64,000 nt of DNA from UBA9926 sp018645765 (GTDB taxonomy: Bacteria; Pseudomonadota; Gammaproteobacteria; Pseudomonadales; Azotimanducaceae), in assembly GCA_949372755.1 (NCBI GenBank), contig CASIBO010000005.1:285743-349742 (forward strand). Reading direction: 5' to 3'. Every line of letters begins with the position of its first letter. Positions within the stretch are counted from its first letter, which is position 1. Position numbers and translations under genes: made by a program. Under the pieces are notes generated by a model. That model made no database searches, was not told the DNA's origin, and saw nothing but the letters and a program-made list of their open reading frames with translations. Shown here one piece after another: positions 26,997 to 36,154 of the stretch.

Positions 26997-27494
26997 ATGG
27001 CTAGACCAGCAAGGCTTGCGCGGATTGACGTAGCAAAGCAAGCAATGAATTTTTCCGCTGCACATTTTACGATTTTTAGCGCAACAGAGCGGGAAGACCT
27101 CCACGGGCATAACTTCCAACTCGCCTGCTCAGTGACAGCGCCCGTTGACGACACCGGGCTGATGTTTGACTACGCCATCATCAAAAAAACAATGCGCGCC
27201 TTGTGTGATGAAATTGATGAGAAAATGTTACTGCCGGCACATTCTCCGTTTCTTTTGATCACCGAAGATGCGGGTTACACCGTCGCAGTATTCAATGGCG
27301 AGCGGATTCCTTTTTTGCCGAGAGATGTTTTAGTGCTCCCCGTTGCCAACACAACGGTTGAAGAGTTCTCCCATTACTTCTTAGAAAAGATTCTTCAACT
27401 CCCAGAAATTATGGTGCATGGTGTCACCGAGATTACCGTTAAAGTGTCATCCAGTCCGGGACAGGATGGGTGCGCACAATGGAGGGCTAAATGA
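26997..27494 (+). CDS. 6-pyruvoyl-tetrahydropterin synthase/QueD-fold protein lacking the catalytic Cys
   Basis: A 165-residue T-fold pterin enzyme. Zinc ligands are present in FSAAHF and in LHGHNF, and the TTVEEFSHYF segment carries the pterin-anchoring Glu region. The canonical CxxxHGH is replaced by REDLHGH, so the catalytic Cys is absent and a Glu lies three residues before the first His. The usual LDH is IDEK. Such Glu-bearing variants (PTPS-III) can make 6-hydroxymethyl-dihydropterin for folate instead of acting in queuosine synthesis. Start ATG 26997 has GAGG upstream. It overlaps the next gene by 4 nt. Confidence 0.8.
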   Translation: MARPARLARIDVAKQAMNFSAAHFTIFSATEREDLHGHNFQLACSVTAPVDDTGLMFDYAIIKKTMRALCDEIDEKMLLPAHSPFLLITEDAGYTVAVFNGERIPFLPRDVLVLPVANTTVEEFSHYFLEKILQLPEIMVHGVTEITVKVSSSPGQDGCAQWRAK

Positions 27495-28192
27495 ATACCG
27501 TTGTGATCACTGGCGCGAGCAAGGGAATCGGCCATGCGACCGCGCTCAAATTCCTAGCCGCAGGCTATCAGGTCTTTAACGTTTCGCGATCTGCGGCCGC
27601 GACACCAGGCATTACAGACATCGCCATTGATCTATCGAGCGCCGATTTTGAAGCCGTAATCACCGCCAAATTGTTACCTCAAATAGCGTCTCCTGAAAAA
27701 TTAATTCTGATCCACAATGCGGCCAAGCTCGCTTCTGGATCTCTACAAGAAACCAGTGGCGAGGCCCTGGCCGATATTTTGGCGCTCAACGTCACCGCCC
27801 CACAACGGCTCAATCGAATGTTTCTCCCAGTAATGTCTGCCGGTAGCGCCATTTTGTATGTTGGCTCAACGTTGTCCGAGAAAGCGGTCGCCAATTCGTT
27901 CACCTATGTCACCAGCAAGCATGCCATGCTTGGCATGATGCGCGCGACCTGCCAAGACCTTGCCGGCCTTAAAATTCACACTGCCTGCATCTGCCCTGGG
28001 TTTACAGACACTGAAATGCTTCGAGCCCATGTTGGGCAGGACTCTGCAATTTTAAACAGCATCGCTGGCGGCAGCGCCTTCGGTCGACTGATTGAGCCGA
28101 CAGAAATTGCGGATTTATTGTTTTTTTCAGCCGAGAATCCAATTATTAACGGCGCAGTCCTTCACGGCAATTTGGGTCAAATCGAATCCTAA
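27491..28192 (+). CDS. SDR family oxidoreductase, possibly pterin-linked
   Basis: A 233-residue short SDR. It has the cofactor loop TGASKGIGH near the N-terminus, HNAAK in place of NNAG, a Ser in LYVGSTLSEK, and the YVTSK active-site pair. It resembles the sepiapterin/dihydropterin reductase-like branch in length and in its truncated substrate loop, though that is only an impression. Coupling to the pterin enzyme by ATGA overlap makes reduction of a pterin side chain a reasonable guess. A generic carbonyl reductase is the alternative. Confidence 0.78.
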   Translation: MNTVVITGASKGIGHATALKFLAAGYQVFNVSRSAAATPGITDIAIDLSSADFEAVITAKLLPQIASPEKLILIHNAAKLASGSLQETSGEALADILALNVTAPQRLNRMFLPVMSAGSAILYVGSTLSEKAVANSFTYVTSKHAMLGMMRATCQDLAGLKIHTACICPGFTDTEMLRAHVGQDSAILNSIAGGSAFGRLIEPTEIADLLFFSAENPIINGAVLHGNLGQIES

Positions 28193-28223
28193 TAAACCGC
28201 GTACCTTTAAGGAGGTCGTCAGT

Positions 28224-28985
28224 ATGCAGCCAACGAAGACCACCCTACTCATTCGACGAGAACGGGTCTTTCTCATTCTATCAGGCATATTTTTATGTGC
28301 CATGACCATGCTCAACCTGCTTGGCATTACCCGGTTTATAGAACTTGGGCCCTGGACGCTGGCGGTTGGCGTTCTACCCTATCCCATCACTTTTTTATGT
28401 ACCGACTTGGTCAGCGAGCTTTATGGCAGGCGTCGCGCGAACTTTTTAGTGACCTTTGGGCTCTGCCTAAACTTTTTCATTTTGGGCTTCATGTGGTTAG
28501 GCAATGCGCTACCGGCAGCCGAGATCCAAGCACCCTGGCAAACGCTCATGCTCGCAGAGCCGGTTGGACTGCCCAACGGCGACAGTGTTACCGGCGAGAT
28601 TGAGCTTTTTAGCCTGCTCTATGCCACCACGTCAGGCGCGGTACTCGCGTCAATGCTGGCTTATTTTGCCGCGCAGTATTGCGATGTATTCCTATTTCAT
28701 TTTTGGAAGAATTTAACGAAAGGCAAGCATCTTTGGTTACGCAATAATGGCAGCACGGTGATTAGCCAAGGCGTTGATTCCTTCATGGTCGTCGCCGTCA
28801 CCTTTGGCGCTCAGTTCCTCGCTGGGGCAATGACCCTTGCCACGTTATTCAGCCTGATGGCAGGGAACTATTTGTTCAAACTCACGGTTGCGCTACTCGA
28901 TACCATTCCGCTCTACATTTGCGTGCATTACTTAAGACCCTATCTTGGTCTAAAGGACGGTGAGGTTGGTTACGAAATCGATTGA
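28224..28985 (+). CDS. yhhQ: Queuosine precursor transporter, YhhQ family
   Basis: A 253-residue inner-membrane protein of the YhhQ/VUT (DUF165) family. About six hydrophobic segments are seen, together with the family motifs FLCTDLVSELYGRRRAN and LRNNGSTVISQGVDSF. Known members import preQ0/preQ1 for queuosine in tRNA. The start ATG at 28224 is fixed by a very strong AAGGAGG site. In this operon it follows a QueD-fold gene, so a link to deazapurine salvage is possible. The stop overlaps the DUF924 gene by 26 nt. Confidence 0.88.
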   Translation: MQPTKTTLLIRRERVFLILSGIFLCAMTMLNLLGITRFIELGPWTLAVGVLPYPITFLCTDLVSELYGRRRANFLVTFGLCLNFFILGFMWLGNALPAAEIQAPWQTLMLAEPVGLPNGDSVTGEIELFSLLYATTSGAVLASMLAYFAAQYCDVFLFHFWKNLTKGKHLWLRNNGSTVISQGVDSFMVVAVTFGAQFLAGAMTLATLFSLMAGNYLFKLTVALLDTIPLYICVHYLRPYLGLKDGEVGYEID

Positions 28986-29595
28986 TAGTGAGGCCATCCT
29001 AAACTTTTGGTTCGACGACGCCGTTCATCAGCCTGACTCTATCCAGCGAGCAAAGCAGCGCTGGTATCGTGGTGGCGCCGCCCTGGACCGACTCATTGCA
29101 GCGCAGTTTAAAGCAATGCACGCCTCAGCAGCGGCTGCAGAAATTGGCGACAGACTCACCGATCGTGAGATTCTGGCTCGGATCATACTGCTTGATCAAT
29201 TTTCAAGGCACCTGTATCGCGGCACGCCCAAGGCCTTCGCCTTCGACCCGCTGGCATTAATTTTTAGCTGCCAGTTGTATGACGCAGAGACGGTGGTTGA
29301 CCTTCATCCCGTCGAACAACTTTTTGCGCTCCATCCGTACCATCATTCAGAGAATCGATCAGCGCAACGCATCGGCATTTTAAAGCTCGAAACCCTAACC
29401 CAGCAAGTTTCATCCTGTTGGTTGCCCCTATTTCAAGGCTTCTTGAAGTCCTTTCATGAGCACGCTTTAATCATTGAACGATTTGGGCGTTTCCCGCACC
29501 GAAATGACATCCTTAACCGCGCCACCAGCCGGCAAGAAACCGAGTATTTAAAACAGCAACCTCAACGTTACGGACAATCACATGGCCATCATTAA
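28960..29595 (+). CDS. DUF924 family protein
   Basis: A 211-residue all-helical protein of the DUF924 group. Diagnostic segments are ILNFWFDD, QRWYRGGAALDRLI, LLDQFSRHLYRGTPKAFAFD, HPYHHSENR and ERFGRFPHRND. The family resembles a TPR-like helical repeat and has no settled biochemical role. The GTG start at 28960 lies inside the transporter gene, with AAGGA just upstream. Its end overlaps the following TPR gene by 14 nt. Cytosolic. Confidence 0.85.
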   Translation: MRLVTKSIDSEAILNFWFDDAVHQPDSIQRAKQRWYRGGAALDRLIAAQFKAMHASAAAAEIGDRLTDREILARIILLDQFSRHLYRGTPKAFAFDPLALIFSCQLYDAETVVDLHPVEQLFALHPYHHSENRSAQRIGILKLETLTQQVSSCWLPLFQGFLKSFHEHALIIERFGRFPHRNDILNRATSRQETEYLKQQPQRYGQSHGHH

Positions 29596-30787
29596 TCAAC
29601 TCATGCCTTGCTCCAGCCATGACCCTGCAACACTTACCGCCTTTGATGGCGTGATTGATCAATATCTTCGATACAGCACGCAGACCCTGTCGACCCTGGA
29701 AGGCATCCAAGCCAATGATCCAGACTTCGCTCTGGGGCATTTGTTTCGAGGATACCAATTAAAAATGGCGAGCGATCCGCGGTTTTCTCAACCGCTTGAG
29801 CAAAGTCTGCACGCAGCCCAGCAAACGGCGGGCAATGCTCGAGAGCAAGCACACGTCGCCGCCTTAAAGGCTTGGCAGCGCAATGACACCGACAAAACCA
29901 GCGCCATATTAGGCGAGATCTTAGCGGCAGATCCGACGGACCTGATCGCGCTCAAAGCTTCTAACCATCTACACTTTTATCGCGGCGACCCGCACGCCAT
30001 GCTCGCCGCCATTCAAGACAGCCTACCGCACTGGCCGCAAGACCATCCTTGGCGCAGTTTTATTGTTGGCATGCAGGCCTTTGGATTCGAGGAGTGCGGT
30101 GACTATGACCAAGCGCTTGCTTGCGGGCAGGCGGCGGTCGCAGCCGAGCCCCTGGATATGTGGGCAGCCCATGCCGTTGCGCATGTCCATCAAATGCAAG
30201 GGGACTTTAAGGCAGGCATTAGTTGGATCGATAATTGCCTCCCAAGTTGGGCTCAGACTAACAACTTTTCGAATCATTTGATTTGGCATAAAGCGTTGAT
30301 GTTGATCGATTCTGGTCAAGCCGAGCAGGCCTTAACACTTTTTGATGAGGCCCTAGTAGACTGCTTAAAGGACGACTTTTATCTCGATGTCTGCAATGCC
30401 GCAAGCCTACTCTGGCGATTGGAAATGAAGGGCCTCGATCTCGGTGAGCGATGGGAGATGCTCAGGCCCTTTTATCATCGCGCAGAGGATCAAGAACTCG
30501 TTTTCATCGCCCTGCACTACGTTATGGTCGCCGTCAAAAATGGTGATCAGGGCATCATCGAGGCGGCCCTGAGCAATCTCCAACACTGGGCGCAACAGCC
30601 GCAAGAGCAGGGTAGAATTTGTCACGCTGTCGGTTTAGAGACGGCCAGGGCCCTTGTAGACCTGGCCCAGGGATCCACCGAACGCGGCGTGGATCAGCTT
30701 ATGAGCCTTACGCCAGAACTGCACCAAATTGGCGGCTCGCATGCCCAGCGCGCACTTTTTACAGACTTCATTCACCACTACAGCTAG
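29582..30787 (+). CDS. TPR-repeat protein, TTC38-like
   Basis: A 401-residue helical repeat protein. Repeated helix pairs occur throughout, for instance around 85-115, 115-150, 155-185 and 190-220 (ECGDYDQALACGQAAVAAEPLDMWAAHAVAHVHQMQG). This pattern matches the TTC38-type tetratricopeptide family, which includes conserved WAAHAVAHVHQM-like segments. No catalytic motif or signal peptide is evident, so it probably mediates protein contacts. It overlaps the DUF924 gene and is followed after 8 nt by an enoyl-CoA hydratase gene. Confidence 0.8.
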   Translation: MAIINQLMPCSSHDPATLTAFDGVIDQYLRYSTQTLSTLEGIQANDPDFALGHLFRGYQLKMASDPRFSQPLEQSLHAAQQTAGNAREQAHVAALKAWQRNDTDKTSAILGEILAADPTDLIALKASNHLHFYRGDPHAMLAAIQDSLPHWPQDHPWRSFIVGMQAFGFEECGDYDQALACGQAAVAAEPLDMWAAHAVAHVHQMQGDFKAGISWIDNCLPSWAQTNNFSNHLIWHKALMLIDSGQAEQALTLFDEALVDCLKDDFYLDVCNAASLLWRLEMKGLDLGERWEMLRPFYHRAEDQELVFIALHYVMVAVKNGDQGIIEAALSNLQHWAQQPQEQGRICHAVGLETARALVDLAQGSTERGVDQLMSLTPELHQIGGSHAQRALFTDFIHHYS

Positions 30788-30795
30788 GAAATAAC

Positions 30796-31650
30796 ATGGA
30801 TTTTGAACAGATTCTCTATGAAAAAAATGGTCCGGTTTTGACGATCACGCTCAATCGCCCAGATAAACTCAACGCCTATACTGCCTTAATGCAAGCAGAA
30901 ATCATTAAAGCCCTTGATGCGGCGGATGCCGATGATGAGGTTAGAGCGATTATCTTTACAGGTGCCGGGCGCGGCTTCTGCGCCGGCGCTGACCTCTCAG
31001 GTGGCGGTAACACTTTTAACAATGATGCCCCAGGCCGGGATGGCGGCTTAAAGCGCGATGGTGGTGGGGTTCTAACCTTGCGGATTTTCGAATCCCTCAA
31101 ACCAATCATTTCAGCCTGTAACGGTCCCGCTGTCGGAGTTGGCGCCACCATGCAATGTGCAATGGATGTCCGGCTTGCCTCTGAAAACGCCCGCTACGGT
31201 TTCGTATTTTCGAAGCGCGCCGTGGTGCCAGAAGCCTGCTCCAGCTGGTTCCTGCCTAAAATCGTCGGGATCCAACAAGCTCTGGAATGGACCTTTTCCG
31301 GCCGGGTCTTCAATGCTGAGGAAGCCTTGCACGGCGGCTTGGTCAGAAGTGTCCACAAGCCTGCAGACTTGCTGCCCGCAGCCGTTGATCTAGCGCATGA
31401 ATTCGCAGAGTCAACGTCGCCAGTCTCTGTCGCTTTGATCCGACACATGATGTGGAAAATGTTGGGAGCAGACCATCCCATGCAGGCGCATAAAATTGAT
31501 TCGCGCGGCATCTATCATCGCGGCAAATCCGCCGATGCGATCGAAGGTGTCGAATCTTTCCTTGAAAAACGGCCGCCGGTGTTTCCAGGAAAAGTCTCAA
31601 GCGACATGCCCGAGTACTTCCCCTGGTGGACCGAGCAGACCTTCGAGTAG
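30796..31650 (+). CDS. Enoyl-CoA hydratase/isomerase family protein
   Basis: A 284-residue crotonase-fold protein. It has RPDKLNAY at the N-terminus, oxyanion motif RGFCAGADLSGGG near 58-70, NGPAVGVGATM, and KRAVVPEACSSWFLPK carrying the catalytic-region Glu. The C-terminal helical part ends in FLEKRPPVFPGKVS and a WWTEQ tail. I start at ATG 30796, preceded by AGGA, because upstream in-frame codons lie inside the TPR gene. It is the last gene of the pterin/TPR operon but has no obvious functional link to it. Confidence 0.88.
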   Translation: MDFEQILYEKNGPVLTITLNRPDKLNAYTALMQAEIIKALDAADADDEVRAIIFTGAGRGFCAGADLSGGGNTFNNDAPGRDGGLKRDGGGVLTLRIFESLKPIISACNGPAVGVGATMQCAMDVRLASENARYGFVFSKRAVVPEACSSWFLPKIVGIQQALEWTFSGRVFNAEEALHGGLVRSVHKPADLLPAAVDLAHEFAESTSPVSVALIRHMMWKMLGADHPMQAHKIDSRGIYHRGKSADAIEGVESFLEKRPPVFPGKVSSDMPEYFPWWTEQTFE

Positions 31651-31654
31651 GACT

Positions 31655-32392
31655 CTACAACAAACCGCCCGTTTCCGGGGCAGGGCGTGCGCGCTGGTTA
31701 TAGAGCATCGCCTTGAGCGCCGCGCGCTCATCACTCGACAGCGCGGCCGGGTCATTTCGAAGCGTTTCGCCAACGGCCATGCCACGCTGCACCCCGGGGC
31801 GCTCTGAAAGCGCCTCGAACCAACGTTTAAAATATTTGAAGTCGTTTATATCCTGACCTTGACCCGCCCAATTGACGCACCAGGGATAACAAATCATGTC
31901 CGCGATGGTGTAATCATCGCCGCAAAGATAGGGCTGGCGATACAATTGGTTATTCATAACGCCGTAGAACCGGTTCACCTCATCCGTAAACCGCGTGATG
32001 GCATAACTTTGATCGCCCTCGCTTTCCCCTAAGCGCCTGAAGTGCCCACATTCGCCCGTTTTAGGGCCTTGATTGGCCATTTGCCACATCACCCACTGCA
32101 CAACGGCAAACTTGCCGCGAGGATCTTTCGGCATAAACTGCCCCGTTTTTTCTGCGAGATAGAGCATCATTGCGCCAGACTCGAAAACACTAAGCGGGCC
32201 TTGACCATCCTCCGGCGCGTGATCGACTAGGGTCGGCATGCGGTTATTGGGATTAATCGCCAAAAAATCGTCCGTGAATTGATCCCCTTGACCGATATTA
32301 CAGGGCACCACTTGGTAATCGAGCCCACACTCTTCGAGCTGAATGGTGACCTTCTTGCCATTTGGCGTTGGCCAATAATGTAGATCTAACAT
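31655..32392 (-). CDS. Glutathione S-transferase, YfcG/Ure2-like
   Basis: A 245-residue GST. The N-terminal thioredoxin-like domain begins LHYWPTPNGKKVTIQLEE with Asn in the glutathione-activating NGKK motif seen in YfcG/Ure2-type enzymes. It continues with NPNNRMPTLVD and FESGAMMLYLAEK. The C-terminal domain has QVMWQMANQGPK-like and YLCGDDYTIADMICYPW segments. Members reduce disulfides with glutathione. Its start has AGGAGGG upstream. It lies convergent to the enoyl-CoA hydratase gene, with a 4-nt gap. Confidence 0.9.
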   Translation of the reverse strand: MLDLHYWPTPNGKKVTIQLEECGLDYQVVPCNIGQGDQFTDDFLAINPNNRMPTLVDHAPEDGQGPLSVFESGAMMLYLAEKTGQFMPKDPRGKFAVVQWVMWQMANQGPKTGECGHFRRLGESEGDQSYAITRFTDEVNRFYGVMNNQLYRQPYLCGDDYTIADMICYPWCVNWAGQGQDINDFKYFKRWFEALSERPGVQRGMAVGETLRNDPAALSSDERAALKAMLYNQRARPAPETGGLL

Positions 32393-32475
32393 GCGCTACC
32401 CTCCTGTTTATAAGTCTTTGATTCGTCCTGAACCGGGCCTGATTGCTGATGCGATCAACCGCCCTTGCCGCCGCG

Positions 32476-33843
32476 CTAGTCAACAACGGCATCAAACAGG
32501 GTCGCCCAAAGCCCTGCGGGTTTGCCGAGACGCGCTTCTTCAGCATCGGCTCGTTCCGCACAATACTGCAACGTCTTGGCGCCAATATACCGAAAGGGCT
32601 CAATCTCCCAACCTCGAGCACGGTCATTAACCCAGGGCAATCGCGTGATCTCGGTGTCTCGGTTAAGCACCAAATCAGAAAGCATTCGAGCGGCCAAATT
32701 AGACGCTGCAACCCCCTCGCCAACATAGCCCCCGGCCGCACCAATACCTGTTTTAGCATCAAAGGACACGCAAGGTCGCCAATGCCGATTCACGCCCAAT
32801 GGCCCGCCCCAGCCATGGGTTATTTGATAATCGTTGAGAATCGGGAAAAGTTGGCGGAGCGTCTCCGCCACCACCTGCGGACCAGGATCCTCCAGCGCGA
32901 TCGCCTGCTTGATATTTGACCCATAGAAATACCCGGCGCGACCACCAAATGCTAAACGATTATCTTGCGTTCGCTGCCCATAGATCACAACACGCCGAGG
33001 ATCCCCAAAGGTCTCTCGATTAGAAAGTCCAATCTGCTGCCAAACCGCGCTCGGCAGGGGCTCGGTTGCGACCATCATCGAGTAGATCGGCAGCACGCGG
33101 CGCTCCTGGCCTTTAATTGTTCCGGTATAACCTTCGGTCGCCCGTAAAATAGTTTTTGCGCGGACCGCCCCGCGATCGGTCGTCACGAGACCCGGCTTAA
33201 TTTCAAGCACCCGAGTCGATGCCACACAATCAATGCCCCGATTCGCCAAGGATGTCGCCAGGCCGCGAACCAGTCGGGCGGGGTGAATTGCCGCGCAGTG
33301 TGGCGTAAACAGTGCGCCATGGTTGTGCTGCATCTGGACCCGCTGCTGAGCCTCGCTTGCCGGTAACCAAGCATAATCCTCTTCAGAGAAACCAAGTTCC
33401 CGAAGGTGCTGTAGCGCTGCTTGTAACTGCGGCACCTGAAAGGCCTGCGTCGCAACGGTTAAGTTGCCGCCTTTCTTGAAATGGCAATCAATGCCGAGGG
33501 ATTGGGTGACCTGCCCAATTTCATCAACTGTCGCCTGCATGGCGCGCGCCAGGGTCAATCCCGCCCCTCGGCTTTCGGGCCGTGAGAGAAGCCCCTCAAC
33601 CCCATGCGCCGTCCCCATACACCAACCACCATTACGGCCACTGGCGCCAAAACCAAAGGTTTCTGCCTCGAGCACCGCAATCTTCAATGACGGGTTCAAA
33701 TCATTCAAATAATGCGCCGTCCAAAGACCGGTATAGCCGCCGCCAATGATTGCGACGTCGACTGCTGCGGGCAGCGGTGTTGACGCGGCCTGCGCATAGG
33801 GCGCCTCAAGACTATCGAACCAATAACTACCGTTGTGTGTCAT
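32476..33843 (-). CDS. FAD-dependent amine oxidase-like protein (DAO family)
   Basis: A 455-residue FAD oxidoreductase of the D-amino acid oxidase type, close in pattern to gamma-glutamylputrescine oxidases. It shows the dinucleotide-binding motif VAIIGGGYTGLWTA (near 28-41), a second flavin segment FGFGASGRNGGWC, and a C-terminal GAAGGYVGEGVAASNLAARML that closes over the cofactor. It oxidises a primary or secondary amine. I start at ATG 33843 with AGG upstream; GTG at 33849 is an alternative. No puu genes lie nearby. Confidence 0.85.
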   Translation of the reverse strand: MTHNGSYWFDSLEAPYAQAASTPLPAAVDVAIIGGGYTGLWTAHYLNDLNPSLKIAVLEAETFGFGASGRNGGWCMGTAHGVEGLLSRPESRGAGLTLARAMQATVDEIGQVTQSLGIDCHFKKGGNLTVATQAFQVPQLQAALQHLRELGFSEEDYAWLPASEAQQRVQMQHNHGALFTPHCAAIHPARLVRGLATSLANRGIDCVASTRVLEIKPGLVTTDRGAVRAKTILRATEGYTGTIKGQERRVLPIYSMMVATEPLPSAVWQQIGLSNRETFGDPRRVVIYGQRTQDNRLAFGGRAGYFYGSNIKQAIALEDPGPQVVAETLRQLFPILNDYQITHGWGGPLGVNRHWRPCVSFDAKTGIGAAGGYVGEGVAASNLAARMLSDLVLNRDTEITRLPWVNDRARGWEIEPFRYIGAKTLQYCAERADAEEARLGKPAGLWATLFDAVVD

Positions 33844-33923
33844 CGCCACCTGCCGCCCTTAACGCTTTGAGTCACCCCTCACGCAACAGCCGCTTATCCT
33901 GAACACCAAAGCAATGCATCGTT

Positions 33924-35165
33924 TTAGCTTCGGTGCACGATAACCGGCAGATCCGAGTAACCCCTAACAAAATTGGAATTCACATAGGTGGGTTCACCGA
34001 CGACTTCTACCCGCTCAAAACGGTTCAAAATTTCTTCCCAAAGCACTCGAAGCTGCATCTCTGCTAAGCGATTACCCATACAGCGATGAATACCAAACCC
34101 AAAGCTCAGCTGTTGACGCGCTTTCGGTCGGTCGATCCAAAAGCGGTCGGCCTGATCAATCACTTGGCTGTCGCGATTTCCAGAGATATACCACATCAAC
34201 ACGCGATCCCCTTCTGGGATCAACTTATCGCCCAATTGCACGTCCTGGGTTGTCGTGCGCCGCATGTAGGCCAGTGGTGTTTGGAAGCGAATAATTTCGG
34301 GCACCATATTCGGAACCAGGCCTGGGTTGGCCATGAGCTTTTGGTATTCGTCTGGAAACTGATTCAAAAACCGAACGCCCCCTGAGATCGAATTACGCGT
34401 CGTGTCGTTGCCACCCACAATCAACAAAATCAAGTTACCAAGATATTCCATTGGCCCCATGTTTTTTGTGGACTCGCCGTGCGCAAGCATTGAGACCAAA
34501 TCCCCAGCAGGCGGTTGATTGACCCGCTGATTCCAAAGCTCGGTGAAATATCCCAGACATTCGCCTAGCTCCTCACGACGTTGCTCCTCACTGTCGACAA
34601 TGCCGGAGGTCTCATCTGCGGTTGCAACATCACTCCACCGGGTTAACTTCCGCCGGTCCTCAAACGGAAAATCGAACAGCGTCGCAAGCATTTGTGTCGT
34701 TAATTCGATCGACACCAAATCGACCCAGTTGAAAGCTTCTCCAACCGGTAAATCGTCTAAGATTTTCTGGACACGACCTCGAATGGTGCCTTCCATAACC
34801 GCAAGGTTTCTCGGCGCAACCGCACCATTAACCTCTCGACGTTGCCGATCATGCTTTGGCGGATCCATTGCGATAAACATCGGCAGTGGAAAATCTTCTT
34901 CTTGATCCGTAACCACGATCGAGCCTTCCGATGAGAAGCGCTCATGGTCCGTATCAACCGCCATAATGTCTTGGTACTTTGTGACATTCCAGACCGTGCC
35001 AATCTCTTCAACCTCTTGACGATAGATTGGGTCTTCTGCCCGCAACCGCTCAAACACTTTGACATGATAATCATCATGAAACAGATCCGGCAGCATCAGA
35101 TCCAATTCATTCAACGCGGCCGTTTCAGGGTCAGGTCTTAACGGCGTTTTGAGGGCTTCGCTCAT
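33924..35165 (-). CDS. Cytochrome P450, CYP153-like alkane/fatty acid hydroxylase
   Basis: A 413-residue soluble bacterial P450. It has the I-helix oxygen-activation motif LIVGGNDTTRNS, the ExxR-containing PEIIRFQTPLAYMRRT region and the heme loop FGFGIHRCMG with Cys362 as iron ligand. The pattern IVGGNDTTRN, MWYISGNRD, and SFGFGIHRCMGNRLAE is characteristic of CYP153 terminal hydroxylases of alkanes and fatty acids. The usual ferredoxin and ferredoxin reductase genes are not adjacent. The ATG start at 35165 has AAGGA upstream. No membrane anchor is present. Confidence 0.9.
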   Translation of the reverse strand: MSEALKTPLRPDPETAALNELDLMLPDLFHDDYHVKVFERLRAEDPIYRQEVEEIGTVWNVTKYQDIMAVDTDHERFSSEGSIVVTDQEEDFPLPMFIAMDPPKHDRQRREVNGAVAPRNLAVMEGTIRGRVQKILDDLPVGEAFNWVDLVSIELTTQMLATLFDFPFEDRRKLTRWSDVATADETSGIVDSEEQRREELGECLGYFTELWNQRVNQPPAGDLVSMLAHGESTKNMGPMEYLGNLILLIVGGNDTTRNSISGGVRFLNQFPDEYQKLMANPGLVPNMVPEIIRFQTPLAYMRRTTTQDVQLGDKLIPEGDRVLMWYISGNRDSQVIDQADRFWIDRPKARQQLSFGFGIHRCMGNRLAEMQLRVLWEEILNRFERVEVVGEPTYVNSNFVRGYSDLPVIVHRS

Positions 35166-35300
35166 CACTTTTTTCCTTTTGGTCTTCTTCAGAAGTCTAC
35201 ACTTTCTGACCCGAAATCAACATCAGCGCTCGGCGGCATCGCTCGAGAAGTTTTAAAATCTGTTGTATGGTTGTAGGCAATATTTCAAAGCGAAACTGTG

Positions 35301-36095
35301 ATGACTCAAAGCTACACCACCATCAAATTCACAATCATTGAAGATGTCGCAACGATCACCTTGTCACGACCAGAAGCCGCCAATGCGATGAACCCGGTCA
35401 TGGCAAGAGAACTCAATCTCGCCGCGATTGAATGCGAAGAGCATCAAAGTCTGCGCGTTGTTTTGATTAACGCCGAAGGTAAACTTTTTTGCGCTGGCGG
35501 AGACATTAGCGAGTTTGCGGCAGCGGGCAAACAGGTTGGCGCGTTGATTCGAGAAATGGCAGGCGATTTACATCTGGCCATCAGCCGGCTCACGCGGCTA
35601 AAAGCACCCGTCATCGCAGCGATTCAAGGCACTGCGGCAGGCGCAGGGTTTAGCCTCGCCATCGCCGCAGATATTAGCATCGCGTCTGACACAGCCAAGT
35701 TCACCATGGCCTATACCAATGGCGGACTGTCGCCGGATGGTAGCTCCACCTATTTTTTACCCAGGAGAATTGGGGATCGACGGGCTCGGGAGCTGATGCT
35801 GACAAATCGAATTCTAACCGCCCAAGAAGCGGCGGACTGGGGCGTCATCAACCAAGCGGTGCCCGCGGAGACCCTAGACCAGACGGTTCAACAACTCTTA
35901 AAAACATTTAAGCAGGGCCCGACCTTGGCCTTCGGTGCGGTGAAGTCGCTATTGAACGACAGCTTTAGTAATGGTTTAGAAACCCAGATGGAACTTGAAA
36001 CCCGCGCCATCGCTGATTGTGCGATGACCCAAGATGGGCAAGAGGGTCTGCATGCGTTCTTAGAAAAACGCCAAGCGAATTTTAATGGCCGCTGA
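35301..36095 (+). CDS. Enoyl-CoA hydratase/isomerase family protein
   Basis: A 264-residue crotonase-fold protein. It has RPEAANAMN, oxyanion motif LFCAGGDISEF near 57-67, QGTAAGAGFSLAIAAD, and YTNGGLSPDGSSTYFLPR where Asp or Ser replaces the Glu of typical hydratases. This GGLSPDG form is common in isomerase/PaaG-like members, so isomerisation is as likely as hydration. The start may be ATG 35301 or the GTG just before it. It is divergent from the P450 gene, with 135 nt between them. Confidence 0.86.
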   Translation: MTQSYTTIKFTIIEDVATITLSRPEAANAMNPVMARELNLAAIECEEHQSLRVVLINAEGKLFCAGGDISEFAAAGKQVGALIREMAGDLHLAISRLTRLKAPVIAAIQGTAAGAGFSLAIAADISIASDTAKFTMAYTNGGLSPDGSSTYFLPRRIGDRRARELMLTNRILTAQEAADWGVINQAVPAETLDQTVQQLLKTFKQGPTLAFGAVKSLLNDSFSNGLETQMELETRAIADCAMTQDGQEGLHAFLEKRQANFNGR

Positions 36096-36154
36096 GTTGA
36101 TGGAAACAAGGAAAAGCGGTCTCTCATAAGAGGCCCCTAACGGCCCCATGCCCT

